Counted from the first letter of the stretch, positions 22,640 to 35,964 are shown. The stretch is 62,000 bases of DNA from Liolophura sinensis (GCF_032854445.1 NC_088306.1:2501-64500); one strand, 5' to 3'. Notes: generated from the sequence alone by a model not told the origin. Made by a program: numbers and translations.

Positions 22640-25600
22640 TGTGCACCGCGACACAAATTTGCTCTTGTTTATCGGTACCCAAATTACACCCTACTCAGGC
22701 ATAGAACATCCCACTACAACAACCTCGAGAAAATCACAACCCAAACCACACCCAACTCAGGCACATGACATCCCATCACAACAAGCTCCAGAAAAACACA
22801 ACCCAAATTACACCCAACTCCATCCATCAAATCAAACCACACTTACTGTAGCTCCAGAAAATCACAATCCAAAACACACCCAATTCCATCAATGAAATCA
22901 CACCACACTTCCTGTAGCTACAGAAAATCACGACCCAAACCACACATAACTCCGTCCATGAAATCACACCACACTTCCTGTAGCTACAGAAAATCACAAC
23001 CCAAACCACACCCAACTCATTCACAGGACATCCCACCAAAACAAGCTCCGGAGAAACACCACCCAAATCACACCCAACTTCATCCATAAAATCACACCAC
23101 ACTTACTGTAGCTCCAGAAAATCACAACCCAAACAACATCCTACTTAGGCATAGGACATCAATCAACAACAACCTCCAGAAAATCACAACCCAAACCACA
23201 CTCTACTCAGTGACAGGGCATCCCACCAAAACAAGCTCCGGAGAAACACCACCCAAATCACCACCCAAATCACCACCCAACTCCATCCATGAAATCACAC
23301 AACACTTACTGTAGCTACAAAAAATCACAACCCAAACAACACTCTACTCCATCGATGAAATCACACCACACTTACTGTAGCTACAGAAAATCACAACCCA
23401 AATCACACCCTACTCCATCCCATGAAATCACACCACACTTACTGTAGCTACAGAAAATCACAACCCAAACCAAACCGTACTTAGGCACAGGACATCCCAG
23501 CACAACAAGCTCCAGAAAATTACAACGCAAACCACACCCTACTCCATCCCATGAAATCACACCACACTTACTGTAGCTACAGAAAATCACAACCCAAACC
23601 ACACCCTACTTAGGCACAGGACATCAAACCACAACAACCTCCGGAAAATCACAACCCAAACCACACTCTACTAAGTCACAGGACATCCCACCACAACAAG
23701 ATACAGAAAATCACAACCCAAACAACACCCAACTCAGACACAGGACACCCCACCACAACAAGCTACAGAAAATCACAACCCAAATCACAGCCAACTATAT
23801 CCATAAAATTACTCCAAACAGAAAATCACAACCCAAGCGCCCAACTTAGGCACAGGAAATCCAACCACAACAAGCTCCAGAAAATCACAACACAAACCAC
23901 ACACTACTCCATCCATGAAATCACACCACACTTACTGTAGCTACAGAAAATCACAAACCCAAACTACACCCTACACCCTACTAAATACCACCACAACAAG
24001 CTCCGGAGAAACACCACCCAAATCATACCCAAATCCATTTATGAAATCACACCACACTTACTGTAGCTACAGAAAATCACAATCCAAACAACACCCTACT
24101 TAGGCACAGGACATCTCACCACAACAAGCTCCAGAAAATCACAACCCAAACCACACTCTAATCCATCCATGAAATCACACCACAATTACTATAGCTACAG
24201 AAAATCACAACCAAAACCACACCCTACTCCATCCATCAAATCACACCACACTTACTGTAGCTCCAGATAATCACAACCCAAACCACACCCAACTCCATCC
24301 AATGAAATTACACAACAATTGCTGTAGCTACAGAAAATCACAACCCAAACCACACCCAACTCCATCCAATTAAATCACATCACACTTACTGCAGCTACAG
24401 AAAATCACAACCCAAACCACACCCTACTCCATCCCATGGAATCACACCACATCTCCTGTAGCTACAGAAAATCACAACCCAAACCACACCCTACTCCATC
24501 CATCAAATCACACAACACTTCCTGTAGCTACAGAAAATCACAACCCAAACCACACCCAACTCCATACATCAAATCACACAACACTTACTGTAGCTTCAGA
24601 AAATCACAACCCATACCACACCCAACTCCATTCCATGAAATCACACCACACTTACTGTAGCTGCAGAAAATCAAAACCCAAATAATTATTGATTTATTTG
24701 ATTCGCGTTTTACGCCGTACTCAAGAATATTTCACCTATACGACGGCGGCCACCATTATGGTGGGTGGAAACCAGGCAGAGCCCGTCTGAAACCGAAGAC
24801 CATCCGCAGGTTGCCAAATAGCACCCTACTCAAGCACAGAACATCCCATCACAACAAGCTAGAGAAAATCACAACCCAAACCACACCCTACTCCTATGAA
24901 ATCACACCACACTGACTGTAGCTACAGAAAATCACGACCCAAACCACACCCTACTGCCATAAAATCACACCACACTTACTGCAGCTACAGGAAATCACAA
25001 CCAAAACCACACCCTACTCCCATGAACTCACACCACACTTCCTCCAACTACAGAAAATCACAACCCAAACCCCACCCAACTCCATCCAATGAAATCACAC
25101 CACACTTACTGTAGCTACAGAAAATCACAACCCAAACATCACCTTACTCCATCCATGAAATCACACCACACTTCCTGTAGCTCCGGAATATCACAACCCA
25201 AACGCCCAACTCAGGTACAGGGCATCCCACCACAACAAGCTACAGAAAATCACAACCCAAATCAAACCCTACTCCATCCATAAGATCACACCACACTTAA
25301 TGCAGCCCCAGAAAATTACTACCCAAACGCCCAACTCAGGCACAGGCAATCCCACCACAAGCTACAGAAATTCACAACCCAAACCACACCCAACTCAGGC
25401 ACAGGACATCCCATCACAACAAGCTACAGAAAATGACAAGCGAAATCAAACCCAACTCCATCCATGAAATGACACCACACTTACTGTATCTACAGAAAAT
25501 CACAATCCAAACTACATCCCACTTAGGCACAGGACATCCCATAACAAAAAGCTAGAGAAAATCACAACATCAATCACGCCCAATTCCATCCATGAAATTA

Positions 25601-28600
25601 CTCCACACTTACTGTAGCTCCAGAAAATCACAACCTAAACAACACCCAACTATATCCATAAAATCACACCACACTTCCTGAAGCTACAGAAAATCACAAC
25701 CCAAAAAACACCCAACTACATCCATAAAATCACACCACACTTACTGTAGCTGCAGAAAATCACAACCCAAATAATACCCAACTCAGGCACATGACATCCT
25801 ACCACAATAACCTCCAGAAAATCACAACCCAAACCACACCCAACTGCATCCATCATATCACACCACACTTCCTGTAGCTCTAGAAAATCACAACCCAAGT
25901 CACACCCTACTCCATCCCATGAAATCACACCACACTTAATGTAGCTACAGAAAATCGCAACCAAAACCGCAACCTACTTTATCCCATAAAATCACAGAAC
26001 ACTTAGTGTAGCTACAGAGAATCACAACCAAAACCACACCCAACTCCATCCAATGAAATCACACCACACTTACTGTAGCTACAGAAAATCACAACCCAAA
26101 CATTACCTTACTCCATCCTTCAAATCACACCACACTTCCTGTAGCTACGGAATATTACAACCCAAACAACACCTTACTTAGGCACAGGGCATCCCACCAA
26201 AAAAAGCTACAGAAAATGACAACCCAAATCACACCCAACTCCATCCATGGAATCACACCACACTTACTCTAGCTCCAGAAAATCAAAACCCAAACATCAC
26301 CTTACTCCATCCATGAAATCACAGAACACTTACTGTAGCTACAGAAAATCACAATCCAAACATCACCATACTCCATCCATGAAATCACACCACACTTCCT
26401 GTAGCTCCGGAATATCACAACCCAAACGCCGAACTCAGGTACAGGGCATCCCATCACAACAAGCTACAGAAAATGACAACCCAAATCACACCCAAGCCCA
26501 TCCATAAAATCACACCACACTTCCTGTAGCTCCAGAAAATCAAAACCCAAACATCACCTTACTCCATCTATCAAATCACACCACACTTCCTGTAGCTCCG
26601 GAATATCACAACCCAAACGCCCAACTTAGGCACAGGGCATCCCACCACAACAAGCTATAGAAAATCACAACCCAAACCACACCCTACTCCCATGAAATCA
26701 CACCACACTTTCTCCAGCTAAAGAAAATCACAACCCAGACCATACCCTACTCCATCCCATGAAATAAGAGAACACTTACTGTAGATACAGAAAATCACAA
26801 CCCAAACCACACCCTTCTCCATCCTATGAAATCACACAACACCTAATCACACCCTTTCCCGATCATTGAAATCCTACCACACCTACTGTAGCTACAGAAA
26901 ATTACAACCCAAATCACACCCTACTCCATCCATGAAATCCCACCACACCTTTTGTAGCTGCCGAAAATCTCAACCCAAATCACACCCTACTCCATCCATG
27001 AAATCCCACCACACCTTCTGTGGCTGCCGAAAATCTCAACCCAAATCACACCCTATTCCATCCATGAAATCCCACCACACCTTCTGTAGCTGCCGAAAAT
27101 CTCAACCCAAATCACACCATACTCCGTCCATGAAATCCCACCACACCTTCTGTAGCTGCCGAAAATCTCAACCCAAATCACACCCTACTCCATCCATGAA
27201 ACCACACCACACATACTGTAACTGCCGAAAATCTCAACCCAAATCACACCCAACTCCATCCATGAAATCCCACCACACCTTCTGTAGCTGCCGAAAGTCT
27301 CAACCCAAATCACACCTTACTTAGGCACAGGACATCAAACCACAACAACCTCCAGAAAATCACAACCCAAACCATACCTTACTCAGGCACAGAACATCCC
27401 ACCACAACAAGCTACAGAAAATCACAACCCAAACCACACCCTACTTAGGCACAGGACATCCCACCACATCAATCTCCAGAAAATCACAACGCAAATCACA
27501 CTCTACCCCCATCAAATGAAATCACACCACACTTACTGTAGCTACAGAAAATCACAACCCAAACCAGACCCTACCCAGGCACAGGACATCCCACCACAAC
27601 AAGCTCCAGAAAATCACAACCCAAGTCACACCCAACTCAGACACAGGACACCCCACCACAACAAGCTCTAGATAAATCACAACCCAAATCACACCCAACT
27701 CAGGCACAGGACATCCCACCACAACAAGCTACAGAAAAATCACAACCCAAATCACACCTAACTCAGGCACAGGACATACCACCACAGAAAGCTCCAGAAA
27801 ATGACAACCCAAACCACACCCTACTCAGTCACAGGATATCCCACCACAGCAAGCTCCAGAAAATCACAACCCAAATCACACCCAACTCCATCTTATAAAA
27901 TCACACCACACTTCCTGTAGCTACAGAAAATCTCAACTCAAATAACACCCTTTGTAGGCATAGGGCAACACAACACCCATGAAAAACACCCAGTCACAGA
28001 AAATCACAACCCAAATTACACACCACCCAGCCACAGAAAATCACACTGCACTTAGCTAAAGAAAATCACAACCCACTCAGCTACAAAAAAATCACAACCA
28101 ACTCTGATACAGAAAATCACAACCCAAATCACACCCTATCGAAGCAGGAAATCAAACTACCACCAGCAACTTCAAATCCCATCCCAGCCCAGCCAGCTAC
28201 AGAAAATGCCATCCTACCACACCTAGCTACAGTAAATCTTAGCCGACCACACCCAGCTACACGAAATCTCAGCCCCCACAACCAGCCACAGAAAATCTCG
28301 GCCCACCACACCCAGCTACACACAATCACACCACACCCAGCCACAGAAAATCTCGGCCCACCACACCCAGCTACAAGGAATCTCAGCCCACCACACCCAG
28401 CTACACGAAATCTCGGCCCATCACACCTAGCTACAGAAAATCACACCACACCAAGTTACACAAAATCTCGGCCCACCACACCCAGCTACACACAATCACA
28501 CCACACCCAGCTACACAAAATCTCGGCCCACCACACCCAGCTACACACAATCACACCACTCCCAGCTACACAAAATTTCGGGCCACCACACCCAGCTACA

Positions 28601-29035
28601 GGAAATAACACCACGCCCAGCTACACAACATCTCGGCCCACCACACCCAATTACAGAAAATCACACCACACCAGCTACAAGAAATGCCATCCCAACACAC
28701 CCAGCTACACAAAATCACACCACACCCAGCTACACAAAATCTCCTCCCACCACACCCAGATACAGAAAATCATACCACACCAGCTACAAGAAATGCCATC
28801 CCACCACACCCAGCTACAAATAATCACACCACACCCAGGTACAGGAAATGCCATCCCACCAAACCCTGCTACAGAAAATCACACCACACTCAGCTACACA
28901 AAATCTCACCCCACCACACCCAGCTACAGAAAATCAAACCACACCAGCTACAAAAAAATGCCATACCACCAAACTCAGCTACACAAAATCTCACCCCACC
29001 ACACCCAGCTACAGAAAATCTCGGCCCACTGTACT
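22640..29035. repeat. 6.4-kb ACA-rich tandem array (66-bp, ~62-bp and ~30-bp units)
   Basis: Units share the core CTACAGAAAATCACAACCCA. One type (66 bp) adds CATGAAATCACACCACACTT plus ACTGTAG. Another adds AGGCACAGGACATCCCACCA plus CAACAAG. From about 28140 a shorter type dominates (CCCACCACACCCAGCTACAC, AAAATCTCGG). A block at 26866-27324 has near-identical 66-bp units, hence a 152-codon open frame, which is an artefact of a unit length divisible by three. A SINE interrupts at 24688-24815, and the 2.1-kb element cuts the right end; more of the same repeat resumes at 33041. Confidence 0.95.
24688..24815 (-). mobile_element. SINE family A, 3' part, inside the ACA-rich array
   Basis: Minus-strand copy: GCAACCTGCGGATGGTCTTC, CACCCACCATAATGGTGGCC, GTATAGGTGAAATATTCTTG, AGTACGGCGTAAAACGCG. 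Array units lie on both sides. Confidence 0.88.
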
Positions 29036-29145
29036 GTGATGAAAACTTATGGATAATCTCTTATTCATATCAGATTAACTGGTGTTACCTGAAAGTAATC
29101 TGATTGTCTGATGTAGCATTGAAAATGTAATGGTGAGGTATCAAG

Positions 29146-30124
29146 TCATATCGTCTATCAGACAACTCGTCTAAGTTATATCGTCTGATATCTTAGGTCA
29201 AATCGTCTACAGTCTAAGTAAGATGGCCTAACTATATATGTGTTGGATATTTTAGATAAATGATTCCATTTTATCTGCATTTCTTTGCAGTGAGAAATTG
29301 TGCTTCATTTTTGATGTCTATATTTCAGGAAAACTCTGAAACTGCTCAGACAAGCGACCGCGAGTAGCCTCGGAAGCGGAGTTCTGGCAAGAGGACATTA
29401 TGACACAGACCCCCATTACAACTTCCGTTTTTCGGTAGGGTAGTTCGATGAATTTTAGGGTATAAAGTCCTTTTTTGCTCCCAGGCGTCCATTTTTGGTG
29501 TACAGGTGCATGCTTGGTATTAAAATGCTGAAAACTGTCTAAACTTTGAGGAGGAGCTTTATTGATGAAAGTTTGAAATTGCAGGTGAGAGGACGCAAGG
29601 TGTGAAGTAGTGATGAGGCTGCGAGTGACGTCCCCTTGACGTTGCTAGGCACGCCTCCCAGCTGCCGGCATGGAAAGGTCCAGATTTTGACGTCAAGATT
29701 TTTATGGCTTGTTTCTCCCAGGTATGTATCAAGGTTTATTGGCCACGGAATGTTTGGGACTGAGCTACAGGGCTAGACGTTATCATTGTCGCTTATGGAA
29801 AATTAACGGGGGTCTGGGGCCATTAAGTGCATGGCGAGCTGAGGTAAAGGGAGATAACTTGTTGTCCTCTTGGCAGAACTCCGCTGCCGAGGCTACTCGC
29901 GGTCGCTAGTCTGAGTAGTAAAAATGGAGTTTTCCTGAAATGAAGACATCGAAAATGAACTACAAGTTCTCAATACAAACAAATGCAGATAAAATGAACT
30001 AGTAATCCAAAATATCCACTACATAGCCTATACTGTTAGGCGACCTGACTTTAGACGATCCGACCTAAGGTATTAAGACGATTCGACCTAAGGTATTAGA
30101 CGAGTTGGCTGTTAGACGATATGA
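29146..30124. mobile_element. 979-bp element with ~250-bp terminal inverted repeats
   Basis: The left end TCATATCGTCTATCAGACAA and the reverse complement of the right end TCATATCGTCTAACAGCCAA agree closely. Homology continues inward through CTGCATTTCTTTG-type sequence to the GCGACCGCGAGTAGCCTCGG motif at about 29357 and its mirror at about 29890. The ends carry repeated (A/G)TCGTCTAA and CCTTAGGTCG motifs, like subterminal transposase-binding sites. The core (about 29400-29868) has only a 66-codon frame with no known domain, so it is non-autonomous (MITE/foldback-like). I cannot define a clean target duplication. Confidence 0.8.
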
Positions 30125-31019
30125 CATGTATTCAATTGTGATTACCTAACTCTGCTGAGTATTTCACATGCAATACATGATCTGTATAAGAGCAACAACG
30201 ACAACACGAAAATGGCGCAAAATATTAATAAATAACTGTCATCTTCGGCTTGCTCGCACCTCTGCTGTTAAGTTCTAAAACAATAACAAAATACTACATG
30301 AATATTCAGAGGAATACTCGTATCGGCTGATCGAATCAGAGACAATCACCACTATCGAACATCAGGCCTAGAGATTTATTTGGACACTGAACTGTGAGTC
30401 TTCCTACATGTCTTTGCATGTCTAAGAGTTTCAACTTCAGTGACCGATTGTCACAGAATTCTGGTATAAAAATGTATTCAATGTTGGCCTAGAACTCATA
30501 GCTTATGAAACAGGTATATACTGCTGGATTTTTTATGGTCTTACCTTAATTAGAAGTTATTTGGATATTTTTTCGGACCGAAATGATTCACATCACTTCG
30601 TCGTGGTTTGTAAAGTCCGCCATGACGTTCAGCATTTAAGACTGGAGGCTTTATAATCCAGGATTTTGATAATTACGAAATCGGCTCAAGTGTTATATTG
30701 ATGTTATGGTATCTGTGTTCTTCACAGTAATATTTAATATAGCACTATTTGATAGAAATAACGGGGCTTTTCTTGACGTTGACATGGGGAAAATTACGCT
30801 ATTGTAGCCATATTTGCTTCGCCGTAGGCGGGGCGTAGTAAGAGGCGAACGCTGCTCAATGCACGTCAGCCAATCAAAACGTAGGATTTTTGGTGGTTAG
30901 TGCAGCCTATTCTGTCTACACGTTATAAAACGGCATCGATAATGGCGTCTGACAGATGGCAGTAGGGTGAATCTAATAAGGGTGGGTTTTTTCACAAGTA
31001 TAATCGTTCTCTTCAGTTA

Positions 31020-31320
31020 AATTCGCCATTATCATTACGTTCTCAACAAGATGAAACGTTAGTTTTTCGCCTTTTTTCTGAACATGTGCCTACAAAAACC
31101 TATTTATTTGGAATGACGTGGCATCCATCTGGGCTATGTGATATATGCCTAGTTAACGATGATAGTGCTCATCTTTTATTTTCTTGTACCGGCACTCTAA
31201 CGCTCGTCGTATCCTTTACCAGGCTTTATTGGCCTTCGGCATTTTACCTTAGCACCTGTTTTAAGTCCTAAAACGAACCGAAATAAGACTTTCCAGGCTC
31301 TAGGCAATTTTCTTAGCAGA
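31020..31320 (+). pseudogene. non-LTR retrotransposon (LINE) reverse-transcriptase C-terminal fragment
   Basis: The plus frame from about 31086 reads PTKTYLFGMTWHPSGLCDIC, then LVNDDSAHLLFSCTGT. C-x2-C followed by H-x4-C with EHLLF-like context is the CCHC-type motif found after the RT domain of many LINEs. Upstream residues (RSQQDETLVFRLFSEH) resemble the usual linker. No RT core is present. It lies inside the insertion in copy 2 of the 2.1-kb element. Confidence 0.55.
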
Positions 31321-33040
31321 TGTCGTCGTCTTTAATAATTAGTAGTATACAGAATATAACACTCATACGATTGTGTAAATATATATTGCCTGAGTATTAT
31401 TAATAATATGAAGATATATTTTTTAGTGTTGTTAGGATGTTTGGATCAGCCTATCTGTCGCTTTTATAGTGGTTGTTGTTGCTTTAACCCATACGGAAAT
31501 GTTACGAGCTGACGCTTTCACTGTTTTTGTCTAGGTATTATCTATGTATACTGTTCACCTCTTCCTATACTATATTCTGTGTTCCATATATGTTATAACA
31601 TCTTGAATGTTCTAACGCCCACCTTTCCCGACAATCTCTTTTACCCATATACCTGCCCCTCTTATAGTGTAAACATGGATTATATAACTATATTAGGTAA
31701 TGGTTATCATAGTAAGCAATGACCCCTTACAAACCTTTTTTATAGTCATCAAGCCCAAAATTCGTCCGTTAAAGCTACAACATCCATAGCAGTAGTATTA
31801 CATTTTTTTTTCTAAATAACATACTCTTCCTTTATATATAATCCAGGTTAAAAGCACTTTCATTGACGCCAAGTTTTGGCGCGCATCGGCCCTTTGGGCC
31901 GCATAAGCGCCGGTGCAAATCCACCCAAGGTCTGACAGATGGTCCTGGAGGTCTACGACAGGCAAGATCGAAGGCAAAGACAAGAGCAAAGGCAAAGGCA
32001 AGACAAGAGCAAAGGTAAAGACAAGATCAAGACAAGGCATAGAGGATTAGTTAGGAGATACCACAGATGAAAATTTACAGCTACTGAAGTATACAGATGC
32101 AAGACAGCTATACGGTCTCAAAACACAGCCTATACATCGATGAGCATTCCATAGGGAATCAACAAAGAGATTTGCCAGGGATCTTCCCAAGAGGAGCCGA
32201 TCTTGATTGACAGCGGACGGAGCTTGTGTATTCGATCCCGTGGGAGATTCGCTCGATCTGGTGGGAGATTTGCTCGATTCCGCGGGAGATTTGTTCTATC
32301 TAGCGGGAGATTCGCTTGACCTGGCGGGAAATTTGCTCGATCCCGCGGGAGATTTGCTATCTTCAGTATATTACGCAGTCAGGATTTAGTGTTATACTGA
32401 AGGGACTGTGACTATATGAGTTAAAGAGTTACTTCTCTTGCATTAAAATATACCTGAGGATTACGGTTAGGTAGAAATTCCAGCACATATACCTGTCGTA
32501 ATATTTTGAAATTGCTAAAGACTGTTCACCGTCTATAGCCGTGTCAACAAGTCGCTCAGAGTAATCCCCCCTGAAACTCTCTCTCGCAAATGGTATTGTT
32601 GATTCTGAACGAATATTTGATGATTTGACTGTATATATGTGAATAAATGGATTTCCCTGTTTAGTGTTCGAACTGAAAAACAAATCTTCGGATCTTCTAT
32701 TATGCTGTTCTTGACGATTTACTGAAATGAGTCGTAAGACTTGAGTTTTCCTCCAACAGTTATCCCGGAACAATACAGGCTGGGAATGCATTTGGTGTAT
32801 TAAATATAATAACAGCATTGAATTAATGCATTGGAGTATTGAGAGTAAATCCATATTCCTCTAGTGGTGTCTCCAAATACCCGAGGTAAATATCGGTCTC
32901 ACACGTTACCAAAATATTAAACTTTTTACCTCGGAGTCGATGGAGATTAACAGGTGATAAACAGAGAGCAGAGCAAAGCCTGTATTCTTAATCTCTAAAG
33001 GTCATAAGAATGGGTTTTAAAGAAAAATGCGCTACAACAC

Positions 33041-33135
33041 CAACCTACAAAATCGGACCACATCCAGCGACAAGAAATGCCAGTCCACCACACCCGGCGT
33101 CAGGAAATCTCAGCCCACCACAACGTGCCACTGGA
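33041..33135. repeat. outlying remainder of the ACA-rich array
   Basis: CGACAAGAAATGCCAGTCCA, CCACACCCGGCGTCAGGAAA and TCTCAGCCCACCACA match the short unit type seen at 28140-29035. This is the far flank of the array that the 2.1-kb element interrupted. Confidence 0.75.
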
Positions 33136-33284
33136 GCCCCCTCAAAGATCATGGAAGATCAAAGTTAGCATACAACATGTACAGTGTATGTACAGACTGG
33201 TTCTGTTATCTGTCAATATCGATCAGCTCACAGCACGTGAAAAATTACGGTGGTTTTAAATGTGAATCATTTTATCCAAATATG

Positions 33285-33450
33285 TTATTTATTTATTTAT
33301 TTATTTATTTATTTTTTTATTTATTTATTTATTGATTTGAAACCGGGAAGAGCCCGGGAGAAACCCATGTCCATCCAACTTCCCACGTACAACCGAAGAG
33401 GACTCTGAGCAATCGCATTAATAGAAGGCTTCTGGGTCTTCGCACCGCGG
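33285..33450 (-). mobile_element. degenerate SINE family A with an expanded ATTT tail
   Basis: A run of TTTATTTA-type tetranucleotides (33288-33336) leads into GAAACCGGGAAGAGCCCGGG, CCCATGTCCATCC and CTTCTGGGTCTTCGCACCGC. That is the SINE A order on the minus strand, but the conserved GAGTACGGCG module is deleted. Confidence 0.7.
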
Positions 33451-33494
33451 TGGCGTGTCAAACCTCTCGGTCACGGAGACCCCTCATTTGGTGA

Positions 33495-34035
33495 TGATGT
33501 AGGCCTATCCGATAACTACGACATCTGATGTACGACATCAGTACGCCTTTTACGTGGAGACAGTTGTGACATGGGCGACATGCCGCCTTCTGGGTGGAGA
33601 CAGTTATGACATGGACGACATGCCGCCTTCTGCGTGGATACAGTTGTGACATGGACAACATGTTGTCCTCTGCGTGGAGACAGTAGTGACATGGACGACA
33701 TGCCGTCCTCTGCGTGGAGACAGTTGTGTCGCCTTCTGCGTGGGGACAGTTGTGACATGGACTACATGCCGTCTTCTACGTGGAGACAGTTATGACATGG
33801 ACGACATGCCGCCTTCTGCGTGGATACAGTTGTGACATGGACAACATGCTGTCCTCTACGTGGAGACAGTTGTGTCGCCTTCTGCGTGGGGACAGTTGTG
33901 ACATGGACGACATGCCGTCCTCTGCGTGGAGACAATTGTGACATGGACGACATGCCGTCTTCTACGTGGAGGCAGTTGTGACATGGACGACATTCCGCCT
34001 TCTACGTGGAGACAGTTGTGACATGGACGATATGT
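33495..34035. repeat. 40-bp minisatellite, about 13 copies
   Basis: The unit is GCCGCCTTCTGCGTGGAGAC followed by AGTTGTGACATGGACGACAT. A few units are shortened (GACAGTTGTGTCGCC at about 33720 and 33870). Minus-strand frames (SMSQLSPRRR...) are by-products. Confidence 0.93.
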
Positions 34036-35299
34036 AGAAATTTATAACAAGTCTACCATATAACCTCTTCTACAACTTTTAAATACATTTGAATAATCTG
34101 ACCTTATTTCTTATAGGCGGTTTTAACGAGACAACACCTAACGGGCAATGCGTATTTAAAACTGACTAGATTGCAAAAGTTTCTAAGAAAAAAGCACTGG
34201 ACGATCAATAGCAAAAAGGACACTCTCCCCACCAACAACAGCAACAACAACGCCGCCTTTCAATAAAGCTGCTTATGGTAGCTACAAATAACGAGGGTTG
34301 TATCCTAGTAAGACTGCTTCGCTGATTCGGTTCACCTCACTTCCCGGAACTACTTCAGTGTAACAGGCTCACCAGTTCCACGTTTTAAGTATATCTAAAA
34401 CAAAAGTAGACCAGGTATTGGGTTTAACAAGTACTGGGTAGACAAAGTTTTAGCCTACTGGTCAATGTGCAATATACCCGGTATATTCCTAGTGATGTAC
34501 CGCACTACAAATTATGTTGGCCTGTCCCAATCAAAAATAAACGGCGAAAAGCTTATCTATTGATTTGCTAAATAGCATTATGCCCAATGTAACAATTAGA
34601 AAGGCCTATACATGGCTGGAAGTTTACCGTTTAGTGACCTATTTACTTCACGTATAGGCCTGGATGTATCATAATGCGACTGTCTGAAGTCATTCAGAAC
34701 AGAAGTTTTCAATAATAAGGCTAAGGGTTTAATTTAAATAATCAGAAACCATGACAAAGATCTCGTGCGCACGACATAATTGTGCATTTCTATTGGTCTA
34801 TTATCTTGTGAGCACGAATTATGAATAGAAAACTTTCTGAAAGATGTGTGTGTGTGTTTTTATTTCAATTTAAATGTTTTAACCATGTCACTTTTTCGGC
34901 TCTGTACAAAAAGGTAAATACGTTCTACAACTTTATTTTGCGTGTTGCCAGCGGTACACCCACGCACGCACGTACCCGCACGCACCCGCACGCACCCGCA
35001 CGCACCCGCACATGTATATATCTTTGCTCGTGGCACTTGACTTGAGTGTGTGATTTATTTATTTACTTGTTATTTGACCACTTGGAGTGAATGGCTCACA
35101 GCTTAAGTGCCGCCTAACACCATGGTTAGGTAGTCCGCCATAAAATGTTTCTGTTCATGACTGACAAAGCAGAAACACCAGACATGCATACATACAACAT
35201 TCCCCATCTCCCGTAGAACACATATCTACCGTAATTTTGGATAAACACACCAAGCCAATTGTCTTTAAATGCGAAAGATAATAGTTTACACGCGAGTCA
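34036..35299. other. no gene; microsatellite at 34958-35010
   Basis: Single-copy AT-rich sequence. The only structure I see is a (GCACGCACCC)n-like CA/GC-rich microsatellite at 34958-35010 and a short CAG/CAA run near 34240. Confidence 0.5.
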
Positions 35300-35378
35300 T
35301 CAAATTGGCGAATGGGTTAATGAATGTTTGGGGTTTGATGTCGTACTTAACAATATTTCAGTCATATGACGAGGAGGC
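35300..35378 (-). mobile_element. SINE family B, 3' tail fragment
   Basis: On the minus strand it reads GTCATATGACTGAAATATTG, TTAAGTACGACATCAAACCC, CAAACATTCATTAACC. That is the 3' end of the SINE B copies at 38775, 50062 and 53143. Confidence 0.75.
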
Positions 35379-35599
35379 GTTATTACTGTGTCCTCCTTTG
35401 ACAGGACGAGTCCATGCCGCCAATGTCCTTTTACTTTAATTTCAGTTTCTGTCATCTCGGCTGAGGGAAATTGTGTTTTCTTAGTTAAGAAAAAAATATT
35501 TTTAACTATGAAAGGAAATAATCACGAACACATGCGTGTATTAAATGCAGATCTGAATTTTAGGCTGTAGGCCTAATGGTTATATTCCATCAAACACCT

Positions 35600-35675
35600 C
35601 TCATCAAAATGCCGGCTGCCCTCAAATAAATGAAATATTCTTGAGTACGGCGTGAAACACTCATCAAATAATCTC
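35600..35675 (+). mobile_element. SINE family A, 3' fragment
   Basis: CAAAATGCCGGCTGCCCTCA, AATGAAATATTCTTGAGTAC and GGCGTGAAACACTCATCAAA are recognisable as the last ~75 bp. Confidence 0.8.
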
Positions 35676-35964
35676 CATCAAAAACAATTCCTATCTATCC
35701 AAATATATATATTTTTTTGGAAAAAATTAAGAATTTGAGGACAAAAATAAATGTCACTGAGATATGATCATAGTTTCCTAGTATAACCAAAAGTCTAAAC
35801 AAATGCTAACACTTTCTAAGCAAACAAGTTTATTATAAAATAAAATAACCCCCAAAATCACGAAACCTGTTTTGTATCACAATTAATTCGAGCTTGCCTG
35901 CTGCAGATCCTGCAGATGAAAAGTCTGCCCTCGATAATCATGTCTGTACATGTATGTTATCACC

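Larger units (their letters stand above)
29036..33040 (-). mobile_element. 2.1-kb noncoding dispersed element, copy 2, inverted and twice interrupted
   Basis: Reverse-complement match to 17600-19680 in collinear segments: about 29036-29145, 30125-30985 and 31870-33035. The gaps are a 979-bp long-TIR element (29146-30124) and a ~0.9-kb insertion carrying LINE sequence (about 30990-31870). Both are absent from copy 1, which serves as the empty site. Its outer ends abut the same CCACACCCAGCTAC-type array on both sides. Around 32230-32350 it carries a short internal expansion of GGGAGATTTGCTCGATCC-like units, shorter in copy 1. Confidence 0.82.

Noticed and set aside
26866-27324. 152-codon plus-strand frame with 22-residue periodicity
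   Set aside because: It is a stretch of near-identical 66-bp units of the ACA-rich array; no start context, domain or conservation beyond the repeat.
22640-29035. CRISPR-like regular repeats
   Set aside because: Units are contiguous tandem repeats with no unique spacers and no cas genes, in a eukaryotic setting.
17600-33040. One giant element with 2.1-kb terminal inverted repeats (Maverick-like)
   Set aside because: The region between the copies has no capsid, polymerase or integrase gene, and the right copy is embedded in a tandem array that continues on its far side. Two separate insertions fit better.
34821-35045. 74-codon plus-strand frame with HARTRTHPHAPARTRT
   Set aside because: The C-terminal half is translation of the GCAC microsatellite; no domain elsewhere.
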